Below are positions 10,952 through 20,063 of a stretch of 33,172 nt of DNA, one piece after another. Within the stretch, counting starts at the first letter, position 1. Every line of letters starts with the position of its first letter. The stretch is from Betaproteobacteria bacterium (lineage in GTDB: Bacteria; Pseudomonadota; Gammaproteobacteria; Burkholderiales; Burkholderiaceae), in contig WRHV01000010.1 in the NCBI GenBank assembly GCA_009783065.1, positions 1 to 33,172 of the forward strand, read 5' to 3'. Position numbers and translations under genes: made by a program. The notes beneath the pieces were generated by a model. The model saw only the letters and a list, made by a program, of their open reading frames with translations, did not search any database and had not been told where the DNA came from.

Positions 10952-12430
10952 GTGAAATTCAAAAAGCATGCTCAGCGGGTTCTGCATGTTTGCAGTGAAA
11001 TCTTTCCTTATCTAAAAACAGGGGGATTAGCTGATGTCACCGCTGCTTTGCCGCCTGCTCTCGCGAAAATGGGATGTGATGTTCGAATGCTGGTGCCTGG
11101 GTTTCCGGATTTTATTCACCATATCCAGAACAAACACCTTGTTGCCGAGCTGCCGCCTCGTTTGGGTGCCCATTCCCTGCGCTTGTTTTATGGCACGTTG
11201 CCGCAGACGGGTTTGCCTGTCTACTATATAGATGCGCCAGGTCTTTATGACCGTCCCGGAAACCCTTATATCGATATTTATGGCCAATCGTACCCTGACA
11301 ATTATCGCCGCTTTGCGCTATTAGGATGGATAGCGGCCTGTCTGGTAGAAGGATTTGATTTTTTTTGGCGGCCGCAGATTGTGCATGGGCATGATTGGCA
11401 TACTGGCCTGGCTTTTGCCTACATTCGGGCGCTGGAATGGTCAAAAGGGCAGAAATTGGCTGGTACGGTTTTTACCATTCACAACATGGCTTACCAGGGA
11501 AACTTCCCAGGTCATGTTTTTGAAGAACTGGATTTGCCTCATGGCATGTTTAATCTGGAAGGCGTGGAGTTCTACGGGCAGGTATCCTTTCTCAAGACGG
11601 GCCTTTCCTATGCGGATAAGGTGACAACAGTCAGTCCGACATATGCCCGCGAAATACGCAGTGGTGAACAGTCATGCGGACTCGGTGGCGTCGTCCAGAA
11701 ACGGGATCAGGATATTGTCGGTATTCTCAACGGCATTGATACGGTGGTGTGGAATCCTTCTACTGATGCTGCGATTACCACAACATACAATGCCCGTTCC
11801 ATTACCGGCAAAAAGCAGTGCCGGCTTGCATTGCAGCAGGAGATGGGGTTGCGTCCTCAAAGTGTGGCGCCGCTCTTTTGTGTGATCAGCCGGTTTGCTT
11901 CGCAAAAAGGCTTAAATCTGGTATTGGGGACGATGAATCTGCTGCTGGAAAAAGGCGGGCAGATCGTTATTGTTGGAAATGGTGAATATCATCTGGAACG
12001 CGCTTTTTCAGATTACGCGTATCATCATCCTCAGCAGGTTGCTGTGCACATCGGCTATGACGAATCACTCGCACATCGGGTTATTGCAGGCAGTGATGCC
12101 ATCATGGTTCCGTCACGTTATGAACCATGCGGACTAACCCAGTTTTACGGGTTAAGATATGGAACCCTGCCTTTAGTGCACCGTGTGGGAGGGCTTGCTG
12201 ATTCCGTAACAGACAGTACACGGGAAAATCGTTTGGAAAAGACAGCGACAGGCTTTACATTCGATCATTTTGATTTGTCGGCCATTGAAGATGCCATTAA
12301 TCGAGTCTTTGATCTTTTCAGCCAGCCTAGGGAGTGGCGGGCAGTGCAAAGGCAAGGCATGAAACAGCAATTGAGCTGGAAACAAGCTGCCAATGAATAT
12401 AAGAAACTATATGACGAAATCAAGATTTAA
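10952..12430 (+). CDS. glgA: Glycogen synthase GlgA (GT5)
   Basis: A 492-residue GT5 glycosyltransferase. The N-terminal ADP-glucose loop KTGGLADVTAALPPAL and the C-terminal SRYEPCGLTQFYGLRYGTLP, with VGGLADSV, are diagnostic. It extends alpha-1,4-glucan chains from ADP-glucose in the cytoplasm. The start codon is GTG, directly after the glgC stop (TAG-GTG), with AGGG a short distance upstream inside glgC. This arrangement suggests translational coupling and matched output of GlgC and GlgA. An unrelated 246-base gap follows before glgP. Confidence 0.96.
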   Translation: MKFKKHAQRVLHVCSEIFPYLKTGGLADVTAALPPALAKMGCDVRMLVPGFPDFIHHIQNKHLVAELPPRLGAHSLRLFYGTLPQTGLPVYYIDAPGLYDRPGNPYIDIYGQSYPDNYRRFALLGWIAACLVEGFDFFWRPQIVHGHDWHTGLAFAYIRALEWSKGQKLAGTVFTIHNMAYQGNFPGHVFEELDLPHGMFNLEGVEFYGQVSFLKTGLSYADKVTTVSPTYAREIRSGEQSCGLGGVVQKRDQDIVGILNGIDTVVWNPSTDAAITTTYNARSITGKKQCRLALQQEMGLRPQSVAPLFCVISRFASQKGLNLVLGTMNLLLEKGGQIVIVGNGEYHLERAFSDYAYHHPQQVAVHIGYDESLAHRVIAGSDAIMVPSRYEPCGLTQFYGLRYGTLPLVHRVGGLADSVTDSTRENRLEKTATGFTFDHFDLSAIEDAINRVFDLFSQPREWRAVQRQGMKQQLSWKQAANEYKKLYDEIKI

Positions 12431-12523
12431 ATCAGACTTCTTTTCATTTGAAAAAGGTCACAACAAAATTTTTCAAACCGCTTTCTGTTTCCATATGGAA
12501 AATGATATATCTATTTCCTGAGC

Positions 12524-12556
12524 TTGCCAAAAAGATATTTGAAAGGGTATATTCAT
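12524..12556 (+). promoter_or_regulatory. Candidate glgP promoter containing the shared 14-bp motif
   Basis: TTGCCA (12524-12529) and TATATT (12548-12553) are separated by 18 bases, giving a plausible sigma-70-type promoter in the 246-base glgA-glgP gap. The -10 lies inside AAGGGTATATTCAT (12543-12556), the same 14-mer found upstream of pgm. Start of transcription would be near 12560, leaving a leader of about 115 bases before the glgP ATG. Confidence 0.5.
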
Positions 12557-12676
12557 AACCTCAGGCTTCACTGGTTTTGCAGGGCAAGTCTTTTATTTTC
12601 GCTGATCAGTCCGAAAAAAACTGCAATTCAAAATTAGATTGAGGCCACGCCATTCACTCTTCTTTGGAGAATATCA

Positions 12677-15130
12677 ATGGATGTCATTCGCACAGAACAG
12701 GAAGGATTTTTGGCAAGTGATGTGGAAGCATTAAGGCGATCCATATCCAATAACCTGCGCTATCGTTCCTGCAAGATTCCACTTAACGCTACTCGTGGCG
12801 ACTGGTTGCTCGCAGCCGAGCTAGCTGTTCGTAATCGTCTTGTAGAACGGTGGATGAGATCAAACAGAGTCTATTACGAACAGAATTCCAAGCTGGTGTA
12901 TTACCTCTCGATGGAATTTTTGATTGGCCGTACTTTCCATAATGCCCTGCAGGCACTGGATATCAGTGAGGATATGCAGAGCGCACTAAAGGATCTGGCT
13001 GTCGACATGGAAGAAATTTCCAACCATGAGCCGGATGCCGCATTGGGCAATGGCGGTCTTGGGCGTCTGGCAGCCTGTTTTCTGGATTCGATGGCGACAT
13101 TGGATTTGCCGAATTTCGGTTATGGCATCCGTTATGAATATGGCATGTTTAAGCAAGAAATCATCGATGGTTATCAGGTTGAAACGCCTGACTACTGGTT
13201 GTTGACGCGCGGTAATCCGTGGGAATTCCCCAGGCCGGAAGTTCAGTTCCATGTCCGTTATGGCGGGCATATCCATCAAGATGGCGGACGGGCGCGATGG
13301 GTAGATACGCACAGCGTGCTTGCTATGGCGTATGACACGATTATTCCGGGTTATGGCACGGAATGTGCCACGACCCTGAGACTATGGTCGGCTAAAGCGG
13401 CATCTGAAATTAATTTGTCAGACTTTAATAAGGGCAACTATGCCAGTGCGGTCGAATCCAAAAACATGTCGGAAAACGTAACACGTGTGTTATACCCCGA
13501 TGATTCGACACTGCATGGCCGTGAATTGCGCTTAAGACAGGAATATTTCTTCGTTTCTGCCAGTGTACAGGACATGATCCGGCGCCATCAGTTGAATCAT
13601 TCCAGCTTTGACAATCTGGCTGACAGTATTTCCATCCATCTGAATGATACCCACCCTGTTTTGGCTGTACCGGAGTTGATGCGCATTTTAATGGATGAAC
13701 AAGGATTGCGATGGGATCATGCCTGGTCGCTGACTCAACGGATTTTCTCGTATACGAACCATACGCTGATGAGTGAGGCGCTCGAAACATGGCCTATTGA
13801 CATGATGGGCCGTGTCCTCCCTCGCCATCTCATGATTATTTTTGATATTAATAATGAATTTCTGTCCCGGGCATCCGAAAAGTTCGGCAATGATACCGAG
13901 CTCATGCGCCGTATTTCGTTGATTGATGAAACAGGGGAAAGGCGTGTGCGCATGGCATACCTGGCAGTGGTAGCCAGCCACAAGATCAACGGCGTATCCA
14001 AGCTGCATTCTGAACTGATGAAGCAATCCATATTTGCCGATTTTGCAAAGATTTTCCCCGATCGTTTCATGAACATCACGAATGGCATCACACCACGCCG
14101 TTGGGTGTCACAAGCCAACCCGCTTTTATCCCAACTGATTGATGGTTATATCGGCAAAAACTGGCGGCTGGATTTTGAGCAATTAAGTCAGGTTGAATCG
14201 CTGAGTACAGATCAGCATTTCATTACGGCCTTCAGGTCAATCAAACGCCAAAACAAGCAGCGGTTGGCTCGCTGGGTGCGAAACAATGTCAATGTGAGTC
14301 TCAATCTCGATTCACTCTTTGATGTGCAGATTAAGCGTATCCATGAATACAAACGCCAGTTGCTTAACATCCTGCATGTGATCACGCGGTATAACCGGAT
14401 TGTTGCCAACCCGGAGGTTAACTGGGTACCGCGTTCCATCATTTTTGCGGGCAAAGCTGCATCGGCTTATCAGATGGCAAAGGACATTATCAAACTGATT
14501 AATGATGTCGCGGTCAAAGTTAATAATGATCCCCATGTGGGTAATAAGTTAAAAGTCGTGTTTATTCCGAATTATGGGGTAAGCCTTGCAGAAATGATTA
14601 TCCCTGCGGCAGATTTATCACAGCAAATATCGACAGCAGGAACCGAAGCTTCCGGTACGGGCAATATGAAGCTGGCGGTGAATGGAGCGCTGACAATAGG
14701 CACATTGGATGGCGCTAATGTTGAAATCATGGAAAAAGTCGGAGCGGATAATATTTTCATCTTTGGCAATACAGCGGAACAAATAGATGATCTTCGTCTC
14801 AATTATCAGCCTCGCGAAATTTATGAGAGAAATCCGGAACTGAAAATGGCTTTGGAGCAAATTCGCGACGGGTTTTTCTCACAAGGCGATCCAGGCCGTT
14901 TCCGTTCGATATATGATTCATTAATCAATTATGGTGATCGCTATATGCTGTTGGCCGACTATGAAAGCTACATCGCTACGCAGGAGCAGGTGGATGCGCT
15001 TTATCGCCAGTCATTGCGTTGGGATAGAAAGGCTATTCATAATATTGCTAATATGGGATATTTTTCTTCAGACCGTTCCATATCAGAATATGCAAAAGAA
15101 ATCTGGGGGGCTATACCCCTCCAATTTTAG
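12677..15130 (+). CDS. glgP: Glycogen/alpha-glucan phosphorylase GlgP (GT35)
   Basis: An 817-residue phosphorylase of normal length. Motifs include [38 protein letters not shown] and [16 protein letters not shown]. The pyridoxal-phosphate lysine is Lys665 in [19 protein letters not shown]. It releases glucose 1-phosphate from non-reducing ends of glycogen using phosphate. GGAG lies eight bases before the ATG. The 246-base gap upstream carries a promoter candidate, so degradation may be transcribed separately from the glgC-glgA pair. It supplies pgm with substrate and works with GlgX on branches. Confidence 0.97.
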   Translation: MDVIRTEQEGFLASDVEALRRSISNNLRYRSCKIPLNATRGDWLLAAELAVRNRLVERWMRSNRVYYEQNSKLVYYLSMEFLIGRTFHNALQALDISEDMQSALKDLAVDMEEISNHEPDAALGNGGLGRLAACFLDSMATLDLPNFGYGIRYEYGMFKQEIIDGYQVETPDYWLLTRGNPWEFPRPEVQFHVRYGGHIHQDGGRARWVDTHSVLAMAYDTIIPGYGTECATTLRLWSAKAASEINLSDFNKGNYASAVESKNMSENVTRVLYPDDSTLHGRELRLRQEYFFVSASVQDMIRRHQLNHSSFDNLADSISIHLNDTHPVLAVPELMRILMDEQGLRWDHAWSLTQRIFSYTNHTLMSEALETWPIDMMGRVLPRHLMIIFDINNEFLSRASEKFGNDTELMRRISLIDETGERRVRMAYLAVVASHKINGVSKLHSELMKQSIFADFAKIFPDRFMNITNGITPRRWVSQANPLLSQLIDGYIGKNWRLDFEQLSQVESLSTDQHFITAFRSIKRQNKQRLARWVRNNVNVSLNLDSLFDVQIKRIHEYKRQLLNILHVITRYNRIVANPEVNWVPRSIIFAGKAASAYQMAKDIIKLINDVAVKVNNDPHVGNKLKVVFIPNYGVSLAEMIIPAADLSQQISTAGTEASGTGNMKLAVNGALTIGTLDGANVEIMEKVGADNIFIFGNTAEQIDDLRLNYQPREIYERNPELKMALEQIRDGFFSQGDPGRFRSIYDSLINYGDRYMLLADYESYIATQEQVDALYRQSLRWDRKAIHNIANMGYFSSDRSISEYAKEIWGAIPLQF

Positions 15131-15172
15131 GAAAAACAAATTGCTTACAAGGTTTTTTAAAGTGTAATCACA

Positions 15173-15352
15173 ATGACAAAAACACCCTTGAATTCGTACG
15201 AGCAGGTGAGTTATGACCTGAATCTGTTCCGTGAAAGGCGCATTGCCGAAAGACGCAAACAATCACGCAATACGCCTGAGCGCCGAAAAGGAAAGAAAGA
15301 AACCGATGACGGCAAGCCGCAAACGGATCACTTTCCTGAAGGTATGCACTGA
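15173..15352 (+). CDS. Small highly charged hypothetical protein (59 residues)
   Basis: Not recognised. An ATG-to-TGA frame of 59 codons begins 42 bases after glgP and ends 29 bases before a terminator hairpin, so it would lie on the end of the glgP transcript. The product begins MTKTPLNSYEQVSYDLNLF and continues with an arginine/lysine-rich middle (RERRIAERRKQSRNTPERR) and an acidic-polar tail. It has no membrane segment or cysteines. The composition is that of a basic, probably nucleic-acid- or ribosome-binding or disordered peptide. The ribosome site is weak, which lowers confidence that it is translated. Confidence 0.45.
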   Translation: MTKTPLNSYEQVSYDLNLFRERRIAERRKQSRNTPERRKGKKETDDGKPQTDHFPEGMH

Positions 15353-15381
15353 CGGATTGTGTTTGTGATGAAGTCTCTTTG

Positions 15382-15413
15382 AAAAATTCCATCCCATGCG
15401 GTGGAATTTTTTT
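15382..15413 (+). terminator. Rho-independent terminator after glgP/small ORF
   Basis: AAAAATTCCA (15382-15391) pairs with TGGAATTTTT (15402-15411), with partial extra pairing inside the loop and a run of seven T at 15407-15413. It closes the plus-strand glycogen transcript. Confidence 0.75.
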
Positions 15414-15491
15414 ATGTCAGTTTAGTTTACTTCTATTTTTTACCAGGTATAGATAGTGGAGATCGGAAATGACTGCTAGATGAGATTTAAT

Positions 15492-15500
15492 TGGTATACT
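15492..15500 (+). promoter_or_regulatory. Candidate extended -10 promoter
   Basis: TGGTATACT about 45 bases before the zinc-ribbon gene fits an extended -10 element (TGnTATACT). No convincing -35 is seen, as is common for extended -10 promoters. It lies downstream of a terminator, so the next gene needs a promoter here. Confidence 0.4.
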
Positions 15501-15544
15501 TATCCCTCTTCTGGACATGATAAAAAGTAATTGAAAGTTTCCCT

Positions 15545-16036
15545 ATGGCGTTGGTTAAATGCAAAATCTGTAAGAAAGAGGTCATTGAAACAGCGGACCG
15601 GTGTCCACATTGTGATTCGCTAGGGCCCAAAAAAAACCGGCGTGTCATGTGGATGATGATCTGTCTCGTCATTGTCCTGGCAGCGGGCATGGGATGGATG
15701 ATATTTAACCGGACACAGGAAAAAGTCCGTTCCCGTGACGAGATTGAGGAGGCCAGGCGGGCTGAAAAGATCCATCAGCGAATTATGTCAGCCACATTCC
15801 TTCTTAAAACCAGCGTAGCTGACCCGGCATCTGTACAGGTTGACGACATTAAGACCAATATTGATGGCAGTGTCCTTTGTTACCAGTACAGCATCAAAGG
15901 CCAGGACGGAAAGACACAGAAAAAGAAAGCGGTCTTTGCGGAAGGCGATTTCCATTATTCTGGTGGAAGCTGGGGTATTTACTGCGACAGCAAAGGACTT
16001 ATGGAAGTTCCGGACAAGCCACCGCCAATTGATTAA
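15545..16036 (+). CDS. Hypothetical zinc-ribbon, single-pass membrane protein
   Basis: A 163-residue protein I cannot assign to a named family. Residues 6-22 carry two cysteine pairs (CKICKK and CPHC) forming a zinc-ribbon-like knuckle. A basic stretch KKNRR is followed by one hydrophobic helix at about 35-54 (MWMMICLVIVLAAGMGWMIF). A charged, likely coiled-coil linker (EIEEARRAEKIHQR) leads to a C-terminal domain of about 80 residues containing LLKTSVADPASVQVDDI and ending PDKPPPID. The zinc ribbon should be cytoplasmic and the C-terminal domain periplasmic. It stands alone, between a terminator and the convergent carboxylase gene. Confidence 0.75.
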   Translation: MALVKCKICKKEVIETADRCPHCDSLGPKKNRRVMWMMICLVIVLAAGMGWMIFNRTQEKVRSRDEIEEARRAEKIHQRIMSATFLLKTSVADPASVQVDDIKTNIDGSVLCYQYSIKGQDGKTQKKKAVFAEGDFHYSGGSWGIYCDSKGLMEVPDKPPPID

Positions 16037-16125
16037 GGTATCTTTCACAGATATGGCTGTCAGTGGCGGAAAAAAGCGGTTTTTGCGTTTTTTATTTTTT
16101 TAATTCCCATTCTCTTCATACACAA

Positions 16126-16161
16126 ACAGGCCCTCTCTGAAGATTACCAGAGAGGGCCTGT
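16126..16161. terminator. Strong hairpin between convergent genes, probable terminator
   Basis: A perfect 13-bp stem, ACAGGCCCTCTCT (16126-16138) with AGAGAGGGCCTGT (16149-16161), and a 10-base loop. It lies 82 bases beyond the carboxylase stop on the minus strand, where TTTGTGT follows the stem, and 90 bases after the zinc-ribbon gene. The U-run is poor, so termination efficiency is uncertain. Confidence 0.6.
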
Positions 16162-16242
16162 GCTATGTCCTGCGTCGTGTATATCAGGATTTCTAAGGGG
16201 CTTCCATTTGATCATGGAAGCGGTTTTTCCTGATGTTCGGCC

Positions 16243-19200
16243 TTAAGCATCTCCTTCTGTTTTTGCGCCGCAATACGGACAGAATGAGAAAGTGTCTGCC
16301 GGCAATGGCTTGCCACAGGCCGGGTTGGCGCAGCTCGCAGGGATGGGGCCCAGTTCAACAATAAGCTCACCTTCACGCACGGGCACCATCTGCTTACTTT
16401 CGCTATAGTTGGCTGTTTTCAATACACGCTTAATGACGCCGTCCATAGGTGCAAGCACGGCTTTTTCCTGCTTCATGATGGAGATATTGAAAAGCTCTTC
16501 TCCCTTGCGTACCGCTTGACCGGGACTGACGTACGTCACCCACAGATCGCCGTTGCTGGGTGCGCCTACATGATAGGGGTTGTCCGGATCAGCCTTGGAA
16601 ACGTTCTGCTTTCCGCCGGTTCCAGGTTTCGTTACCTGTACCTCGGAACTCATGATTTCGGAGTCCAGCACGTAGCGAACAATGGACATGCCGTTGGAAT
16701 CCGGGTTTCGGATACTTAAAAGCGACAAATGGTGCGGTTTGCCCTGGCTGTCGGCGAAATTCAGTTCTGTGCCTGGTTCCATTCCCTCAAACCAAACATC
16801 CAGCGGCAGGTTGTTGGGATTGCCGTAGTTCAGACGGAAGTCAAAAGTTTTTAATGCATCTGCCGGATGGTTAAGGTACAGCAAAAGCTCTTCCTCAGTG
16901 GGCTCACGGTGCAGATGTTCATGCAATGCTGCACGTTCGGCATCAAAGTCCACATCAGGCAAAGACTCAAGAGGGGAACGCTCGGTGCGTTTGGCCATCA
17001 TTTTTTTCCAGTCTTCACCGAAGGCGCTTTGATAAACCCAGTCAGCCGGGAATCCAAGCGGCAGTTTGCCGTATTCGCCGAGCAGCAATCCACGGAAGGC
17101 GTCGTTGCAATCCAGATAAATGATTTGCCGCGCCTCTTTCATTTCCTTGGAGAGTTCATTTTCAGGATGGCTTGTCACATGTTCAAGCACTTCCAGCAGG
17201 TGTTGCACCGCGCCATCGCCGCCTCGCCTGTGCGCACCGGTAACGGCTAAAAAGGCCGTGTTCCATGTAATCTGCGATCCTGGTGTGACGTCGTGGTAGT
17301 GGACGATCTGCCGTGCACCGGCAAGGAAGCGCAGCATTTGTGGTAGCAGATGGATATAGCCCTGGTTAAAAGCGCCTTGCTGTGAAGAAGATGTGGCGCC
17401 GCCGGGCATACCGTGACTGACCACGTCATAGTCGATACCCTGGAAATAGGGAGCCGTGTAGCGGTCATAGTAAGGCATGATTTGCTTGAGCACAAAGTTG
17501 CCTTCACGGATCATGCGTTTATTCAGGTTGGTTTTCAGGCCCAGTTCTTCCAGATACGCGGCTGTGGAAAGGATTTCGCCTTGCCCATACCAGCGCATGG
17601 CCGCGCCCATGGAGGTGTCAATGATATGTGCTCCTGCTTTAGCGGCTTCAGCTACAGCCGGGATGAACAGGCCGTCCGTGTAATGACGGTGATGATGCAA
17701 TATCAGCTCAGGCCATTTTTTGCGCAAGGCTGTAACCAGTTCGCGCATGAAGTGTGGCGGATTGTTTCCGGCCATGTCTTTTAGGCCGAGAATAATATTT
17801 CTGGATGCTTCGGTTGAGTCCACACCTAAAATCTGGGCTGTCTGGCGCAGAATTTCCTCGGTGACGCCAAGGTAGTGGTCCACCGTGAAACCTCGCCCGT
17901 AGCTGAGGGAAAGCGAGGGTTCAAAGACCACGCTTGGGGTATGCAGAATGACCTCTGCAAAAGGTTTCATGTTTTCAATGTGATTCAAAAAGTCAAAGCT
18001 GCGAATGACATGAAACTCTTCGCAAATTTTCTCAGCCGTGGCTTGCATGACGTTACGCGGTTGCGGTCTGTAGCCGAGCACATTCGTGGAGCGGACGAGA
18101 ATCTGCTTCATGGTTTTGGGTGCAACCCGGTTCATTTCCTTTGCCTCAACGAATGGTGAGGTCATATTGGCCATCAGGTTGACGTGGAAGTGCGCACCGC
18201 CGCCTGTTTCCAAAGAAAAGAAATTACAGTTGTCCAGATACGGAGCGACAAGCAGATCTTCAGCCAAGCGGAAGCGGTTGCCGCTGTTGGATTGCGTGTT
18301 ATCGCGGGTAGTGGTATCCGTAAAGTGCACATAGCCTGAATCCCGCACATAAGAGAGTAGTGATTTTCTATCTCCTTTCGGATAGGGGGAAGATTCTGTG
18401 CGGGTTGATGACGGAATAGGCGGCAGAACGGGCTCAAACTTGGGCATGCGCGGTGTGGTACGCGTTCTGTATTCGCCGAGTTGCACGAAACGGTTATAGC
18501 CGAGAGCGGAAATATCCGCGATGAGCCTTGCGGAGCGCTCTGCTTCAGGCGCGGTATCGGCATAGTCCATCAAATCAGGATGTGCGGCGATGAAGCGGGT
18601 ATCGCATTCACCCTGCCTAAACAGGGGATGTTTCAGTACCTGACGATAAAATGGAATCGTGGTTTTGAGGCCCGCCACGGTATATTCGCTGAGCGCCCGT
18701 TCCATAATGCCAAGCAGCTTGGCCCAGTCATGCGCATAAGTAATAAGTAGGGCGCCGGCGGAGTCATAATTGGACGGAAATTCATAGCCGGCACTCATAT
18801 TGGAGTCAATACGCACGCCCAGCCCGCCGGGAGAGACGTAACGGCTGATGAGTCCGGAATTGGGTGAAAAGCCTTTTTGCGGGTCTTCACAATTGAGGCG
18901 TACCTGCATGGAATGTTGCGCGGGCCTGGTATTTTCCTCGGTAAAGCGCAGTTCGCTGCCGAAAGCAATGGCAATCTGCTCTTCCACAAGGTCGATGCCG
19001 TAACGGCATTCCGTGATGCCGTGTTCCACCTGCAGACGCGTATTGACCTCGATAAGGTATGGCGTGCCTTCGGCTGTAACCAGAAACTCGACAGTTGCCA
19101 GAGAGTGATAGCCTACGGACTTAACCAGCTTGCGTGCGTATTCCTTTAAGGTTTCGCGCAGTTCGGGCGTAATCATGATCCATGGTGACGGCGTGATTTC

Positions 19201-19950
19201 CACCAGTTTCTGGTTGTTGCGCTGCAGGCTGCAATCGCGTTCGTCAAAGGCAAAGACATTGCCGTATTTATCGGCAATAACCTGAATTTCGATGTGACGC
19301 ACATTGGAGAGGAATTTTTCTACATACACACGCGGGTTGCCGAAGGAGGCTTGCGCCATTGTGGATGCTTTGAAAAAGGCATCTTCCAGTCCGGCTTCGT
19401 CATGCACTTCAAAAATACCGCGTCCGCCGCCGCCGCCTTCTGCCTTGAGCATGATGGGAAAGCCGATTTCGGCAGCGTTTTTCCGTGCTTCAGGCACATC
19501 CACCGCGCCGTCTGAACCGGGAACCACTGGAATACCCAGTGTTTTTGCGAGGGCGCGCACCTGAACTTTGTTGCCGAGCAGTCTCATGGGTTCTTGTTCG
19601 GCACCGATGAAAATCATCCCGGCTTCCTTACAAATGCGGGGAAAATTTTCGTCTTCCGAGGCAAATCCCCAGCCAGGGTGAATAGCGGTGATGCCGCGTT
19701 GTTTGGCAAGCCGTACAATTCGTTCCACGTCAAGATAGCTGCGCGGATCTTCACCGAGAAGCAGTAACTCCTGTGCAGCTGAAGCAGCGGGAGCTGTTTT
19801 GTCGATGTCTGTGGCGGTCATAACGGCAACTGCGTCAAAACTTTCCCGGATAGATCGACAAATTCGTCGGGCCGGAATCCCCCGGTTGGCTACCAGAATA
19901 GCTTTTCCTTTCAGTTCCTTTACAACTTGCTCAAACGTTTTTCTGGACAT
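16243..19950 (-). CDS. Pyruvate carboxylase-like biotin-dependent carboxylase with C-terminal zinc ribbon
   Basis: A 1235-residue protein in pyruvate carboxylase order. The biotin carboxylase part (about 15-460) has HPGWGFASE, the glycine loop EGGGGGRGIF, RDCSLQRNNQK and EVNTRLQVEH. The carboxyltransferase part (about 535-1040) has DTTTRDNTQS (Asp545), LKDMAG (Lys724), HHHRHYTDG (752-760) and MPGGATSSS. A biotinyl domain follows, with Lys1160 in SIMKQEKAVLAPMDG. The last 30 residues carry CANPAC and CPYC, a zinc ribbon. Canonical enzymes have HTHDTSG, MPGGQxTN and AMKM at the deviating sites. GAGAGGAAA before the ATG at 19950 decides the start over the longer frame to 20001. birA is directly upstream. 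Oxaloacetate formation from pyruvate is the default guess; the substrate is uncertain. Confidence 0.85.
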   Translation of the reverse strand: MSRKTFEQVVKELKGKAILVANRGIPARRICRSIRESFDAVAVMTATDIDKTAPAASAAQELLLLGEDPRSYLDVERIVRLAKQRGITAIHPGWGFASEDENFPRICKEAGMIFIGAEQEPMRLLGNKVQVRALAKTLGIPVVPGSDGAVDVPEARKNAAEIGFPIMLKAEGGGGGRGIFEVHDEAGLEDAFFKASTMAQASFGNPRVYVEKFLSNVRHIEIQVIADKYGNVFAFDERDCSLQRNNQKLVEITPSPWIMITPELRETLKEYARKLVKSVGYHSLATVEFLVTAEGTPYLIEVNTRLQVEHGITECRYGIDLVEEQIAIAFGSELRFTEENTRPAQHSMQVRLNCEDPQKGFSPNSGLISRYVSPGGLGVRIDSNMSAGYEFPSNYDSAGALLITYAHDWAKLLGIMERALSEYTVAGLKTTIPFYRQVLKHPLFRQGECDTRFIAAHPDLMDYADTAPEAERSARLIADISALGYNRFVQLGEYRTRTTPRMPKFEPVLPPIPSSTRTESSPYPKGDRKSLLSYVRDSGYVHFTDTTTRDNTQSNSGNRFRLAEDLLVAPYLDNCNFFSLETGGGAHFHVNLMANMTSPFVEAKEMNRVAPKTMKQILVRSTNVLGYRPQPRNVMQATAEKICEEFHVIRSFDFLNHIENMKPFAEVILHTPSVVFEPSLSLSYGRGFTVDHYLGVTEEILRQTAQILGVDSTEASRNIILGLKDMAGNNPPHFMRELVTALRKKWPELILHHHRHYTDGLFIPAVAEAAKAGAHIIDTSMGAAMRWYGQGEILSTAAYLEELGLKTNLNKRMIREGNFVLKQIMPYYDRYTAPYFQGIDYDVVSHGMPGGATSSSQQGAFNQGYIHLLPQMLRFLAGARQIVHYHDVTPGSQITWNTAFLAVTGAHRRGGDGAVQHLLEVLEHVTSHPENELSKEMKEARQIIYLDCNDAFRGLLLGEYGKLPLGFPADWVYQSAFGEDWKKMMAKRTERSPLESLPDVDFDAERAALHEHLHREPTEEELLLYLNHPADALKTFDFRLNYGNPNNLPLDVWFEGMEPGTELNFADSQGKPHHLSLLSIRNPDSNGMSIVRYVLDSEIMSSEVQVTKPGTGGKQNVSKADPDNPYHVGAPSNGDLWVTYVSPGQAVRKGEELFNISIMKQEKAVLAPMDGVIKRVLKTANYSESKQMVPVREGELIVELGPIPASCANPACGKPLPADTFSFCPYCGAKTEGDA

Positions 19951-19975
19951 GCTTTTTCCTCTCCACAAACTAATA

Positions 19976-19996
19976 ACCGCGCATAACGCGCGCGGT
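19976..19996. other. GC-rich stem-loop between birA and the carboxylase
   Basis: ACCGCGC (19976-19982) and GCGCGGT (19990-19996) form a perfect 7-bp stem with a 7-base loop. It lies about 26 bases upstream of the carboxylase ATG on the minus strand. No U-run follows, so it is not a classic terminator. It may modulate expression or mRNA processing between the two genes. Confidence 0.4.
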
Positions 19997-20063
19997 GACA
20001 AACAATCACTTTAGTAGCCGCACGTTACGATGTACGGCAATACACAATTACCTTCAGGGCACA

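Noticed and set aside
19951..20001. Longer start of the carboxylase
   Set aside because: The ATG at 19950 is preceded by GAGAGGAAA; the upstream start would run through the stem-loop and has no ribosome site.
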